From the NCBI GenBank assembly GCA_030616365.1, contig JAUWXM010000009.1, positions 1 through 21,407 of the forward strand: DNA of 21,407 nucleotides. The letters run 5' to 3'. The translations under genes and the position numbers were made by a program. The notes below the pieces were generated by a model. It was not told the origin of the DNA and did no database searches. It saw nothing but the letters and a program-made list of their open reading frames with translations. Positions 5,886 through 13,126 of the stretch are shown here, piece after piece (position 1 is the stretch's first letter; every line of letters starts with the position of its first letter). Source of the DNA: a bacterium. Lineage in GTDB: Bacteria > UBP18 > UBA7526.

Positions 5886-7790
5886 GTGAAAAGTCAAGAC
5901 CTGACCCCGTTAATGGAAAATAAAGCTAATTTAAAGATAAAACTAAATGGATTAAAAAGAAAGGATATCTTATACCTGCAAAAAAAGTATCCAATTGATG
6001 CAATAGAAAGTTCTGTGGTTGACATTTACCTTAGTAGAAAAGGGCTTGCAGCCTTTAAAAACGAGATCCTTCTCAAAACTGTTGGAAAATGTAATTCTAA
6101 AACTAAAATTGAAATTGAGAATTATTTCCTATCAAAAGATATTAAGCTAAATTTGAAAAATATTGAGAAATTTTTTGAATTACTAATTGCTCCTTCCGAG
6201 AGAAAATTAAATGGAGCGTATTATACTCCCACCTTTTTGGTAGAATACATAACCAAAAAATCTATTAATGGCGATATTACGGTTTGTGACCCTGCTTGTG
6301 GTAGTGGAGCTTTTTTAGTGTCTGCCACCAAGAGGCTTTCAGAAATTACAGGAAAGCCGATAATTGAAATAATTGAAAATAACATTTTTGGTTCAGATAT
6401 ATTATCTTCAAGTGTTAAACGTTCTAAGATAATCCTTTCTATCTTAGCCTTAGAAAATGGGGAAGATAAACCTAAAATAAAATTTAATCTAAACTGTGCA
6501 GATAGTTTAAATTTTCCTTGGGTTAAAAAATACCATAAAGTATTTAATAAAAAAGGGTTTGACGCAGTAATTGGAAACCCACCCTATGTGCGAACTAAAA
6601 ATTTAACCGCAGATATAAGGAAAAAAATTCAAAAAAATTGGAGTACTGCTGGATACGGTAATGTAGATTTATTTATTCCTTTTGTTGAGTTAGGTATAAA
6701 ACTAATAAATGACAAAGGAATATTAGGATATGTTTTACCCAATGGGTATGTAAATTCATTTTCTGCTACAAGACTAAGAGAATTTTTACAAGAGCGTGGC
6801 TATGTAGATGAAATTCTCGATTTTAATCATTTACAACTCTTTAAAAATGCTACTACATATACATGTATTACACTCTTTAGTAAAAAACCAAAATCTTTTT
6901 TCAAATATGTGTCAATTGGCGATATAAAAGACATTGAGCAGTTAGATAAACTAAAATTCCATGGAATTCAGTTTAAAAATCTTAATCCACAAGGTTGGAA
7001 ACTACTTAATGAAAAAGATTTAGAAAATATAAAAAAGATAGAAACTATAGGTCTTTCCCTCGGTAAGATAGCTCAAATAAAGACAGGTATTGCAACATTA
7101 CGAAACGACCTATATGTTCTTGTCAATCCAAAAGTTAATGGTAAGTATTTTTTAAAAAGTTTTAACGGGAAACAATACAAAATCGAAAAAGCAATTACAA
7201 AAGAAGTTATACATGCCGGAACAGCGAAAACGACAGAGCAATTAGATAATGATAAAAGACGGATAATATTTCCGTATAAAATGATTAGAAAAAAATACGT
7301 TATAATTCCAGAGGATGAATTAAAAGAAAAACACCCAGAATGTTACAAATATTTATTGGCCATAAGGAGCGAATTAGAGAAAAGAGATAAAGGGAAGAAA
7401 AAATATGAGGCTTGGTATGCTTATGGAAGAATACAGGGGTTAGAAACTTCTCTTGCAAGAAAAATAATTGTACCGACAATTAGCAATAGACCTCGTTTTG
7501 TTATTTCAAATAAGGTTAATGCACTTATATACGCTGGTTATGGCATCTACTTTAAAGGAGATATTGATATTTTAGCTAAAATACTGAATTCAGAAGTGAT
7601 GTGGTATTACATTAAAAAAACAAGCAAAAAATATGCAAGTAGTTACATGTCACTTGCTAAAAACTTCATTAAGAATTTTTCCATTCCACAACTTTCCAAA
7701 AAGGAAAAAAAATTTATTAAAAGTCATGAAGGTAAAAAATTAGATAATTTTTTAATAAAGAAATATGGGGTGATTTATGCCAGTAGATAG
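5886..7790 (+). CDS. Type II N6-adenine DNA methyltransferase (Eco57I/TaqI-like)
   Basis: Methylates adenine in a specific DNA site using S-adenosylmethionine. GTG 5886 is chosen because AAGGGGGG at 5871-5878 sits 7 bases before it; the GTG at 5865 has no such site. The protein has 634 residues. SAM motif I is DPACGSGAF at residue 135, and catalytic motif IV is NPPY at 231-234, the N6-adenine type. Residues after about 380 form the target-recognition part, resembling the TaqI C-terminal domain. It overlaps the next gene, a putative nuclease, by 14 bases. The first codons (MKSQDLTPL) are encoded by half of a dispersed repeat (5889-5912). The gene is visibly AT-richer than the genes upstream, consistent with transfer. 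Target sequence cannot be predicted. Confidence 0.92.
   Translation: MKSQDLTPLMENKANLKIKLNGLKRKDILYLQKKYPIDAIESSVVDIYLSRKGLAAFKNEILLKTVGKCNSKTKIEIENYFLSKDIKLNLKNIEKFFELLIAPSERKLNGAYYTPTFLVEYITKKSINGDITVCDPACGSGAFLVSATKRLSEITGKPIIEIIENNIFGSDILSSSVKRSKIILSILALENGEDKPKIKFNLNCADSLNFPWVKKYHKVFNKKGFDAVIGNPPYVRTKNLTADIRKKIQKNWSTAGYGNVDLFIPFVELGIKLINDKGILGYVLPNGYVNSFSATRLREFLQERGYVDEILDFNHLQLFKNATTYTCITLFSKKPKSFFKYVSIGDIKDIEQLDKLKFHGIQFKNLNPQGWKLLNEKDLENIKKIETIGLSLGKIAQIKTGIATLRNDLYVLVNPKVNGKYFLKSFNGKQYKIEKAITKEVIHAGTAKTTEQLDNDKRRIIFPYKMIRKKYVIIPEDELKEKHPECYKYLLAIRSELEKRDKGKKKYEAWYAYGRIQGLETSLARKIIVPTISNRPRFVISNKVNALIYAGYGIYFKGDIDILAKILNSEVMWYYIKKTSKKYASSYMSLAKNFIKNFSIPQLSKKEKKFIKSHEGKKLDNFLIKKYGVIYASR
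5889..5912 (+). repeat. Repeat arm at the methyltransferase start, inverted copy at 11645-11666
   Basis: AAAAGTCAAGACCTGACCCCGTTA. The first 11 bases recur exactly, in inverted orientation, at 11655-11665, and the CCCCGT part recurs with small differences. AAGAC-T-A-CCCCG is also shared with the element at 15473. The two inverted copies bracket the defence genes. Confidence 0.6.
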
Positions 7791-8436
7791 AAAGGATTTA
7801 CAGAGGACATTGATTAAAATGAAAAGATTATATGTAAAAGACCCTATAAATGCGGTTAGGGGTCAGCATATGATTAGGCAACTGCATGCTTTTTCAATCA
7901 AAGAACTCAAGAGACTGAAAGTTTCAGAAAAAAAAGTCTTTCTAAAAAAAGAAACTAAAATTTTTGGCGCCCATAAACCAAAGAAAGTTGATGTAGCAAT
8001 AATCCATGAAGAAGCTGGACCTCTTATTATTGTTTCAATTAGAAGTCAGATGAGTTCTTTTGACAACAATTTTAAAAATTATATAGAGGGTCTTTCTGGA
8101 GAAGTAGCAAATTTGCATGAAGGATATCCTAATCTTGTAGTGGGATTAATTTATATGTTACCAAAAGAAACGATTCAAATGAATTCAGCAGGCAAGAGAG
8201 AAACTCACAATTTGCATAAAAAAGAAAAGTTATTCAAGCCTATGTCATACAGAAAAGATGTAAAAGATAGCCCTAGCAAATTTGAACACATTGCTTATTT
8301 GGCAGTAGATTTTGTTAAAGATCCCCCAGAAGTTTTAGAAGACATACCCGCAGACCCAACTCTTAGAATAGAAAATTTTTATGATAAATTGTTAAAAACA
8401 TATCAAAAAAGAAATCCATTTTTAAATATTTTGTAG
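7777..8436 (+). CDS. Putative restriction endonuclease partner of the methyltransferase
   Basis: A 219-residue protein with no close family I can name with certainty. The case for a type II nuclease is mainly context: it overlaps the methyltransferase by 14 bases, with GGGG at 7767-7770 as ribosome-binding site. In sequence, a Lys-rich segment ends in KKVDVAIIHEE (Asp72), followed by the strand GPLIIVSIRSQMSS (residues 81-94) and NNFKNYIEGLSGEVANLH. A hydrophobic strand preceded by an Asp and ending in short charged residues fits the PD-(D/E)xK fold, but the usual E-x-K would here read S-I-R (87-89), so the catalytic set would be altered or lie elsewhere. It has no signal peptide or membrane segment. 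The alternative is an accessory protein of the same system. Confidence 0.65.
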   Translation: MPVDRKDLQRTLIKMKRLYVKDPINAVRGQHMIRQLHAFSIKELKRLKVSEKKVFLKKETKIFGAHKPKKVDVAIIHEEAGPLIIVSIRSQMSSFDNNFKNYIEGLSGEVANLHEGYPNLVVGLIYMLPKETIQMNSAGKRETHNLHKKEKLFKPMSYRKDVKDSPSKFEHIAYLAVDFVKDPPEVLEDIPADPTLRIENFYDKLLKTYQKRNPFLNIL

Positions 8437-8571
8437 CTTTAATAAACTAACACTAGTTACAAACCAGTTTTGTTGAAAGTAAAGATTTAGATTGCTGATC
8501 TTCCATTTTATGACGGAATGATATGAACTTTGTATAATACAACAAAAACTTTTTTGTGCTGGAAACGTTGT
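8437..8571 (+). other. Spacer with a TATAAT box before the small-gene cassette
   Basis: AT-rich, no gene seen. A perfect TATAAT at 8533-8538 could be a -10 element for the three coupled genes; the best -35 (TTATGA or TATGAC near 8508) has 18-19 bp spacing and is weak. An open frame from a TTG at 8530 overlaps this box and is probably not the true start. Confidence 0.35.
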
Positions 8572-8787
8572 ATGAAATTCTACAAGGACGATAGAGAAGC
8601 AAATCCAATGACAGACGAAAAATTCAGCATGCTTTGTATGCTACCGCTTTTTATTTTACTGGTAGTTGTGGAACACCCTGATATTGGGCTTTTCAAGACT
8701 ATTCTCTGGGTAGTCTTTTTGGAAGCGGTCTGTTATTGTGGCTTTAAATGGGGATTTAAGGAGATAAGCTTAAAAAGAAGAAAATGA
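8572..8787 (+). CDS. Small two-helix membrane protein, first gene of coupled cassette
   Basis: A 71-residue protein from ATG 8572; I recognise no family. Two hydrophobic segments are visible: about residues 19-33 (MLCMLPLFILLVVVE) and 40-62 (IGLFKTILWVVFLEAVCYCG), with a charged N-terminus and a basic KRRK end. That suggests a hairpin in the inner membrane. Alternative starts are TTG 8530 and ATG 8608; none has a strong ribosome-binding site. Its stop overlaps the next start as ATGA (8784-8787), so it is translationally coupled to the 43-residue gene and through it to the RloC-like ATPase. That coupling is the main evidence that it is real. A role as membrane sensor or effector of the ATPase is only inference. 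Confidence 0.55.
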   Translation: MKFYKDDREANPMTDEKFSMLCMLPLFILLVVVEHPDIGLFKTILWVVFLEAVCYCGFKWGFKEISLKRRK

Positions 8788-8915
8788 TTTTGGGGACAAG
8801 AAAGATATCACGAATAAAAGTCCGCGAATATGAAAAACAAATTCACCAGATTGTCTATAAACTCTATGGCCTTACGCAGGAGGAGATTGAAGTTATGGAG
8901 GGGAACATAAAATGA
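8784..8915 (+). CDS. 43-residue peptide resembling the C-terminal tail of a DNA methyltransferase
   Basis: The reading frame ATG 8784 to TGA 8913-8915 encodes 43 residues. It overlaps the previous gene by ATGA (8784-8787) and the next by ATGA (8912-8915), so it lies exactly in a chain of coupled genes. The segment YEKQIHQIVYKLYGLTQEEI matches the helix pair that ends many type IIG, type I and PglX-like adenine methyltransferases (pattern ID-x-x-VYxLYGLTxEEIxxVE). The neighbouring methyltransferase lacks this tail. Two readings are possible: a leftover fragment of a decayed methyltransferase, or a functional peptide that imitates the tail and docks or restrains a partner. The two precise overlaps favour active translation. 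Function is unknown. Confidence 0.55.
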   Translation: MILGTRKISRIKVREYEKQIHQIVYKLYGLTQEEIEVMEGNIK

Positions 8916-11575
8916 CCCAAACGCAGCACAAAAAGATTAACAATAATCGCATTAATGCGATTGATTTTATTAAAAATAGCACGATTTTTAGTAATGCAAG
9001 ATATGAGTGGATAAAGCCTTTGATTATAAACATACTCGAGGATAATTTCGTTGACAGTGATGTTAAAAAATTAATCAATGGGCTTTTATCAAAAAAAGTT
9101 CAAGAGGGCAAAGATAAAAAAGAGAAAACAGATCAAAAGGGAAAACCAAAAATCAAAACTCCAACTGATGAACAGCAGGATTACGAATTGACAATTAAAA
9201 AAATAGTAAGAATCGACAGTATTTTAAATGTAGGACTGTTGAATATAGACGAACCTCTTGAGCTAAAAGATGGGTTAAATGTTTTTTATGGGAAAAATGG
9301 TGCCGGGAAGACTTCCATTTACTTAGGTTTATGTAAAACTCTTGGAAAAGACAAAACAGTATATTGCAACATATCTGCTGAAGAGGATGATGTGTCTTAT
9401 TGCAAAATTACTTATGAAGATAATAACGGCGAACAATACGTGTCAGAATGGAGCTCTGGAGAGGAGGTTCTAGAATCAAAAGTAATGATTTTTGACAGCT
9501 CAATCTCGAATTATATTGTAGAGGAAGATCAGGTCAATCAATTTAAAATGGCTCATCTCAAAACTGAATATTTTTCTTTTCTTTACGATTTATATCAGCA
9601 GATTGAGGATGAGATGCAGACAGAATCAAGCACCCTTAATACTGAATTGCAAACCATCGAAGAGTTATTATCAGAAAAAGTGCTTTTTATTTTTAATGAA
9701 GAATTTTCTAAAGATAATATAAAAAAAGCCAGTTTTACTCAGCAAGAGACACAGCAACTTAGTCAACTTGAAAGACGAATAAAAGTATTAGAGAAGGATA
9801 ATACAGAAGCTGTTTTACGTAATATCAAAAATGCTCTGGAAGAAGTCGAGAGTGTTTTATTGGTTTTCGGAGAGTCTGAAGAGCAATACAATGAGGAAGC
9901 TGGCGAGAATGAATTTGTATGGCAATTATTTTTTGACAAATCTTATTTTGAGAAAGTTAATGTGCAAATAAAAAAATATAACGACACCAAAAAAGCTTTT
10001 GAAAATAGCGGGAAAGATAAAATTTCCTCATTGATACCACCGGATTGGATTAATAAGGAAACTTGGGAAAATTTTATTTCCAGCAGTATAGATTTTTTGA
10101 ATTCACTTACTGAAGAAGAGTCCAGGAAATATCTCGAAGAAACTTGCGCATATTGTCATCAACCACTCCAGACAAAGGAGGCAAAGGTTCTAATTAAGGT
10201 CTATCAAGAACTTCATGAAGAACACAAAGAAAAATTAAACCAAGAAGCACAGGCTCTTAGAGAGATATCTGACTTAATGACCGATTGTATAAATGAAATT
10301 AAAGATATATCAAACAAGAACAAAAAAATTGAGGCCGAATTTGAGAACATTGGTAAAGAAGGGCAAATTGGCTATGATTTTGAAAGTGTCGTATCGGTCT
10401 TTCAGAAATACAAAAAACTTATTGATAAAGCACAAAAAATTGATATTAATGAGTCAGATATAGAAAAAATTCAGGCTTTTTGGGATATCTACCATAATTT
10501 ATCAACTGAATTCAAGGACGCTATAGATAAATTAAGCAAGGATATTTTAGATAAAACGAATAAAATCAAGGAGATCAATGAAAAAGCTAATCCACTCAGA
10601 CAAAAAAAGGCCTTATATGAAAATAAAAATAATATATTGAAATATTTAAAACTGCAAAAGCATATCAGTATCATGGAAGAAAAATTATCTGATATTTCGG
10701 CATTCCGACAGACAACAAGTTCTCTTAAAACAGCATTTGCCCAAGAAGTTACTCTCAAAGAATTTAAAAAGAACCTACAAGTGGAATATAAAAAATTAGG
10801 ATTTTCACCACCGCAAACATGGAATATCAAACCTAGCACCAGATATGGTGTTAATAAAAGGGTTTATAGCATAGGCGATAGAAAACTCGCTGATATATTT
10901 AGCGAGGGCGAGAGAAAGCTCCATGCTCTTTCAGACTTCTTTGCTCAATGCAAGTTAGATAATTATAAAGGCGTCTTTATTTTTGATGATCCTGTAAATA
11001 GTCTTGATGAGGATAATATCGAAATTGTCGCCGAGAGAATATCTGAACTTGCGGAGAGTGGTAATCAAGTCATTGTATTCACTCACAACTTATATTTTTT
11101 AAACTCAATTATAAGTACACAAAAAGAGAAGATAACTAAAGTTGAGCGTTCTCACAATCAAATAAGTTTGATTAAAGAGATTAGAATCGGAGAAACGCAA
11201 GAATTAAAAGATAGACTAAAAAAGATTACTTCCAAAATGCAGGAATTATCAAGTAAAACAGAGGAGGAGATTGATGAATACGATCTACGTAATGTGTATG
11301 ATTTAATGAGTGGTTATTTAGAGGATTATGTAGAAAAAGTATATTTCAAAAATGTAATTAGTAGATATAGGCCCAATATAAGAATGCAAACATTGGAAGA
11401 TTTAAAAGACCTGGACACGAGCGTTATTGATAAGGTATTAAGGCTTTACGAAAGAACAAGCAGAAGAGGGTCAAGACATTCTCAGCCGGCAGAAGTTAAA
11501 AAACCTAAGTATCCCGAATTAGTTGATGATATTGGACAGCTAAAGCAGGATTTTATGTATAGCAAACACGAATAA
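8912..11575 (+). CDS. RloC/PrrC-like ATPase with zinc-hook coiled coil and HEPN-like end
   Basis: An 887-residue ABC-type ATPase. ATG 8912 has GGAGGGG at 8897-8903, 8 bases upstream. Residues 1-90 are an unusual Lys-rich N-terminal extension. Walker A is GKNGAGKT (127-134). Residues 220-640 are mostly coiled coil, interrupted near the middle by CAYC (Cys412, Cys415), a Rad50/RloC-type hook. The ABC signature is FSEGERK (663-669), Walker B is FIFDDP (Asp692/693), and His725 in FTHN is the switch histidine. The C-terminal 130 residues contain RRGSRH (Arg851-x4-His856), consistent with a HEPN ribonuclease motif as in the PrrC and RloC anticodon nucleases. Those act as suicide responses when restriction is blocked and sit beside type I systems; here the neighbour is a type II-like pair. 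The ATPase call is secure; tRNA cleavage is inference. Confidence 0.8.
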   Translation: MTQTQHKKINNNRINAIDFIKNSTIFSNARYEWIKPLIINILEDNFVDSDVKKLINGLLSKKVQEGKDKKEKTDQKGKPKIKTPTDEQQDYELTIKKIVRIDSILNVGLLNIDEPLELKDGLNVFYGKNGAGKTSIYLGLCKTLGKDKTVYCNISAEEDDVSYCKITYEDNNGEQYVSEWSSGEEVLESKVMIFDSSISNYIVEEDQVNQFKMAHLKTEYFSFLYDLYQQIEDEMQTESSTLNTELQTIEELLSEKVLFIFNEEFSKDNIKKASFTQQETQQLSQLERRIKVLEKDNTEAVLRNIKNALEEVESVLLVFGESEEQYNEEAGENEFVWQLFFDKSYFEKVNVQIKKYNDTKKAFENSGKDKISSLIPPDWINKETWENFISSSIDFLNSLTEEESRKYLEETCAYCHQPLQTKEAKVLIKVYQELHEEHKEKLNQEAQALREISDLMTDCINEIKDISNKNKKIEAEFENIGKEGQIGYDFESVVSVFQKYKKLIDKAQKIDINESDIEKIQAFWDIYHNLSTEFKDAIDKLSKDILDKTNKIKEINEKANPLRQKKALYENKNNILKYLKLQKHISIMEEKLSDISAFRQTTSSLKTAFAQEVTLKEFKKNLQVEYKKLGFSPPQTWNIKPSTRYGVNKRVYSIGDRKLADIFSEGERKLHALSDFFAQCKLDNYKGVFIFDDPVNSLDEDNIEIVAERISELAESGNQVIVFTHNLYFLNSIISTQKEKITKVERSHNQISLIKEIRIGETQELKDRLKKITSKMQELSSKTEEEIDEYDLRNVYDLMSGYLEDYVEKVYFKNVISRYRPNIRMQTLEDLKDLDTSVIDKVLRLYERTSRRGSRHSQPAEVKKPKYPELVDDIGQLKQDFMYSKHE

Positions 11576-11711
11576 AAAAGAGGGTCGCGTCCCGATAGAT
11601 AGCCTCCCCGAAGGTCAAGCCTACGGGGCAGGCCGGCATCATATACGGGATAAATCTTGACTTTTTACTATAATCCGCGGTTCAAAAACCCTCGAAAATG
11701 ATTTTAGGAAA
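11576..11711 (+). repeat. Palindromic element at the right edge of the defence island (11581-11666)
   Basis: The element starts with GGGTCGCGTC, also at 12925. TCCCG at 11590-11594 pairs with CGGGA at 11646-11650, and GCCTCCCC at 11602-11609 pairs imperfectly with GGGGCAGGC at 11625-11633. It ends with TCTTGACTTTT (11655-11665), the inverse of 5889-5899. It could also act as the transcription barrier after the ATPase gene. The rest of this stretch shows no gene. Confidence 0.65.
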
Positions 11712-11837
11712 ATGAAAAATCCAAGATATTTAGCTATTAAGGACAATGTTGCAGGAAAGTTTTACTTTCAAGTTGATGATGAAATAGTAAAGGCTTATCA
11801 AATTGTAAGACTCGGATTGAATAATTTGGCTTTTTAA
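11712..11837 (+). CDS. Possible 41-residue protein of unknown function
   Basis: An open frame from ATG 11712 to TAA encodes 41 residues (MKNPRYLAIKDNVAGKFYF at the start, then VDDEIVKAYQIVRLG). Composition is protein-like, with no repeats. However, the nearest purine-rich motif (AGGAA at 11706-11710) is too close to serve as a normal ribosome-binding site, and I recognise no family. It could be a small gene or the tail of a decayed one. It is the only plausible gene in the 350 bases between the ATPase and coiled-coil genes. Confidence 0.25.
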   Translation: MKNPRYLAIKDNVAGKFYFQVDDEIVKAYQIVRLGLNNLAF

Positions 11838-11873
11838 AATAAATGTGATATCCTGAGATAGAAAAGAAAAGAC

Positions 11874-11902
11874 TTGACATTTACCTAATTCTAAAGTATA
11901 TT
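11874..11902 (+). promoter_or_regulatory. Promoter for the coiled-coil gene and MazF toxin
   Basis: A perfect TTGACA at 11874-11879, a 17 bp spacer and TATATT at 11897-11902. Transcription would start near 11909, about 20 bases before the ATG at 11930. Confidence 0.7.
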
Positions 11903-11929
11903 GAAAAACACGATAGAAAGGAAATGAAA

Positions 11930-12385
11930 ATGACTACGGCTGTACTTACAAAAGAAAATCAAATTCTTAAAGACGAAACTATTGACATCGACAAAAATGT
12001 AGGAGATTTTATTATGAAAATTCAAAAGGAATATGAGCATTATCAACTTCTGCGTAAAAAGTTCGAGAAAATATATAGTTCTACAATCAATGTATATAAG
12101 GAACTTAAAAAATTCGAGAAGGAAGCTCTCACTACAAGTCTTTCTATTTCCTTACTTGAGACTAAGAAAAAATTTCATGGAGTTATTTTATACTTGCTTT
12201 CTAAGGCAGGGAAACTGAAAAGCAAGATAGCTTTTGATAGAAGAAAGATAAAAAATTTAAAGAAAATAGCAAAAAAGTTAGAGTTTGAAATACGAATGGC
12301 AGAAGGTTACAAAGAAATAGACCAAGAGAATACTAAATTAGTCAAAGAATCTTTATTTGCTCAATATAAAGCATCAATAACTTAA
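11930..12385 (+). CDS. Coiled-coil protein of unknown function upstream of MazF-like toxin
   Basis: A 151-residue protein. ATG 11930 is preferred over ATG 11924 because AAGGA at 11918-11922 lies 7 bases before it. I recognise no family. Residues 30-135 are rich in Lys, Glu and Leu with heptad-like spacing, and read as a long helical coiled coil broken near residues 66-90 by a more hydrophobic stretch. No membrane segment, signal or cysteine pattern is visible. The gene has its own good promoter and is followed after 44 bases by a MazF-family toxin, so it occupies the position of an antitoxin. It is, however, larger than MazE/PemI antitoxins and shows no AbrB or ribbon-helix-helix N-terminus. 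Antitoxin function is therefore only a suggestion. Confidence 0.6.
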   Translation: MTTAVLTKENQILKDETIDIDKNVGDFIMKIQKEYEHYQLLRKKFEKIYSSTINVYKELKKFEKEALTTSLSISLLETKKKFHGVILYLLSKAGKLKSKIAFDRRKIKNLKKIAKKLEFEIRMAEGYKEIDQENTKLVKESLFAQYKASIT

Positions 12386-12429
12386 TATTTCGCAAGATAG
12401 GTTAAACTTTTATTATAGGATGATTTGTA

Positions 12430-12777
12430 ATGGTGATGAGAGGAGACATCGTTCTTATCGATTTTCCTTTCCCTGGGGACTATAGACGAAGTAAAGTTCG
12501 TCCTGCTCTTATAATCCAAAATGACCTGGGAAATAGGTATAGCAGTAATACAATTGTGGCAGCTATTTCTACAACTATAAAAGATATTCCAGTCCATTAT
12601 CTGATAAAAGCCGGTACTCCACTTGCAAAGAGAGCAGGCCTGACTAAAGATTCGGCAATAAATGTTAGTGTAATAATGACGGTTGAGAAAAAGTACATAA
12701 AGAAAAAAATAGGACATTTTAACCCAAAAGATATGCAACCTATTAATCGAATACTTCGTAGAAGTTTAAGTCTGTAA
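12430..12777 (+). CDS. mazF: MazF/PemK family type II toxin (endoribonuclease)
   Basis: Cuts mRNA at short sequence motifs; normally inhibited by a cognate antitoxin. It has 115 residues from ATG 12430 (AGGA at 12417-12420, 9 bases upstream); a second ATG at 12436 gives the more familiar MRGDIV start. The family pattern is clear: RGDIVLIDFPFPGD, then VRPALIIQND (Arg24 conserved), AISTT (Ser/Thr near 47-49, the catalytic region), and LTKDSAINVSVIMTVEK, ending IGHFNPKDMQPINR. The usual Gln in the QI-T segment appears replaced, giving VIMT. It sits 44 bases after the coiled-coil gene and probably shares its promoter. Two terminators follow. Confidence 0.88.
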   Translation: MVMRGDIVLIDFPFPGDYRRSKVRPALIIQNDLGNRYSSNTIVAAISTTIKDIPVHYLIKAGTPLAKRAGLTKDSAINVSVIMTVEKKYIKKKIGHFNPKDMQPINRILRRSLSL

Positions 12778-12920
12778 GATTATAGAAGATAGGTTTATCC
12801 TTCTTATACTTAACTCATCAACCCCCCACCAACCCAGGTGGGTTATTTTTTTGATCTAGCTTAATTACAAAGGCTGCTGATAGACTATCCTACAGGCAGC
12901 CTTTTTTTATGCCTTTAATA
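12778..12920 (+). terminator. Two successive rho-independent terminators after mazF
   Basis: The first: CCCACC (12825-12830) pairs with GGTGGG (12837-12842), then TTATTTTTTT to 12852. The second is stronger: AAAGGCTGC (12869-12877) pairs with GCAGCCTTT (12896-12904), with T's to 12908. They end the island's rightmost transcript. No gene is seen in this stretch. Confidence 0.85.
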
Positions 12921-13016
12921 AAAGGGGTCGCGTCTTCTCTGAAAGTTGTCAACCCCGCCCCTTTTGGTTGCAAAGCGTCTCCGAAGGTAAAAAGGAGCGG
13001 GATAAACCCCGCACTT
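12921..13016. repeat. Palindromic element in the mazF to spermidine-synthase-like gap
   Basis: Begins GGGGTCGCGTC, shared with 11583. AACCCCGCCCCTTTT at 12951-12965 faces AAAAAGGAGCGGG at 12989-13001, with a middle segment (CAAAG-CGTCTCCGAAGGTAAAA) like that of the element at 15481-15532. A short open frame across it (12909-13094) is probably not a gene. Confidence 0.65.
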
Positions 13017-13126
13017 TTCCATTCCTCGTTTTATCCCGTTTTTCCTTTTCCTCCTTTCCTTATTCTCAAATTCTTAATAATTTGGAAAGAATAAATTAAT
13101 CAAAAAACTAGGAGAGAGAAGAATGG
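13017..13126. other. AT-rich spacer with a motif shared with 2544-2568
   Basis: No gene is seen. The 25-base motif at 13068-13092 (AAATTCTTAATAATTTGG and following bases) repeats that at 2544-2568 with only a few differences, and both follow a pyrimidine-rich stretch in an intergenic gap. Confidence 0.35.

Noticed and set aside
11657..11674. TTGACT and TATAAT boxes
   Set aside because: Only 6 bases separate them, so they cannot form one sigma70 promoter; the first is part of the repeat arm.
12909..13094. Open frame of 61 codons in the gap after mazF
   Set aside because: It runs through the palindromic element and a terminator T tract, has no ribosome-binding site, and its composition follows the repeat.
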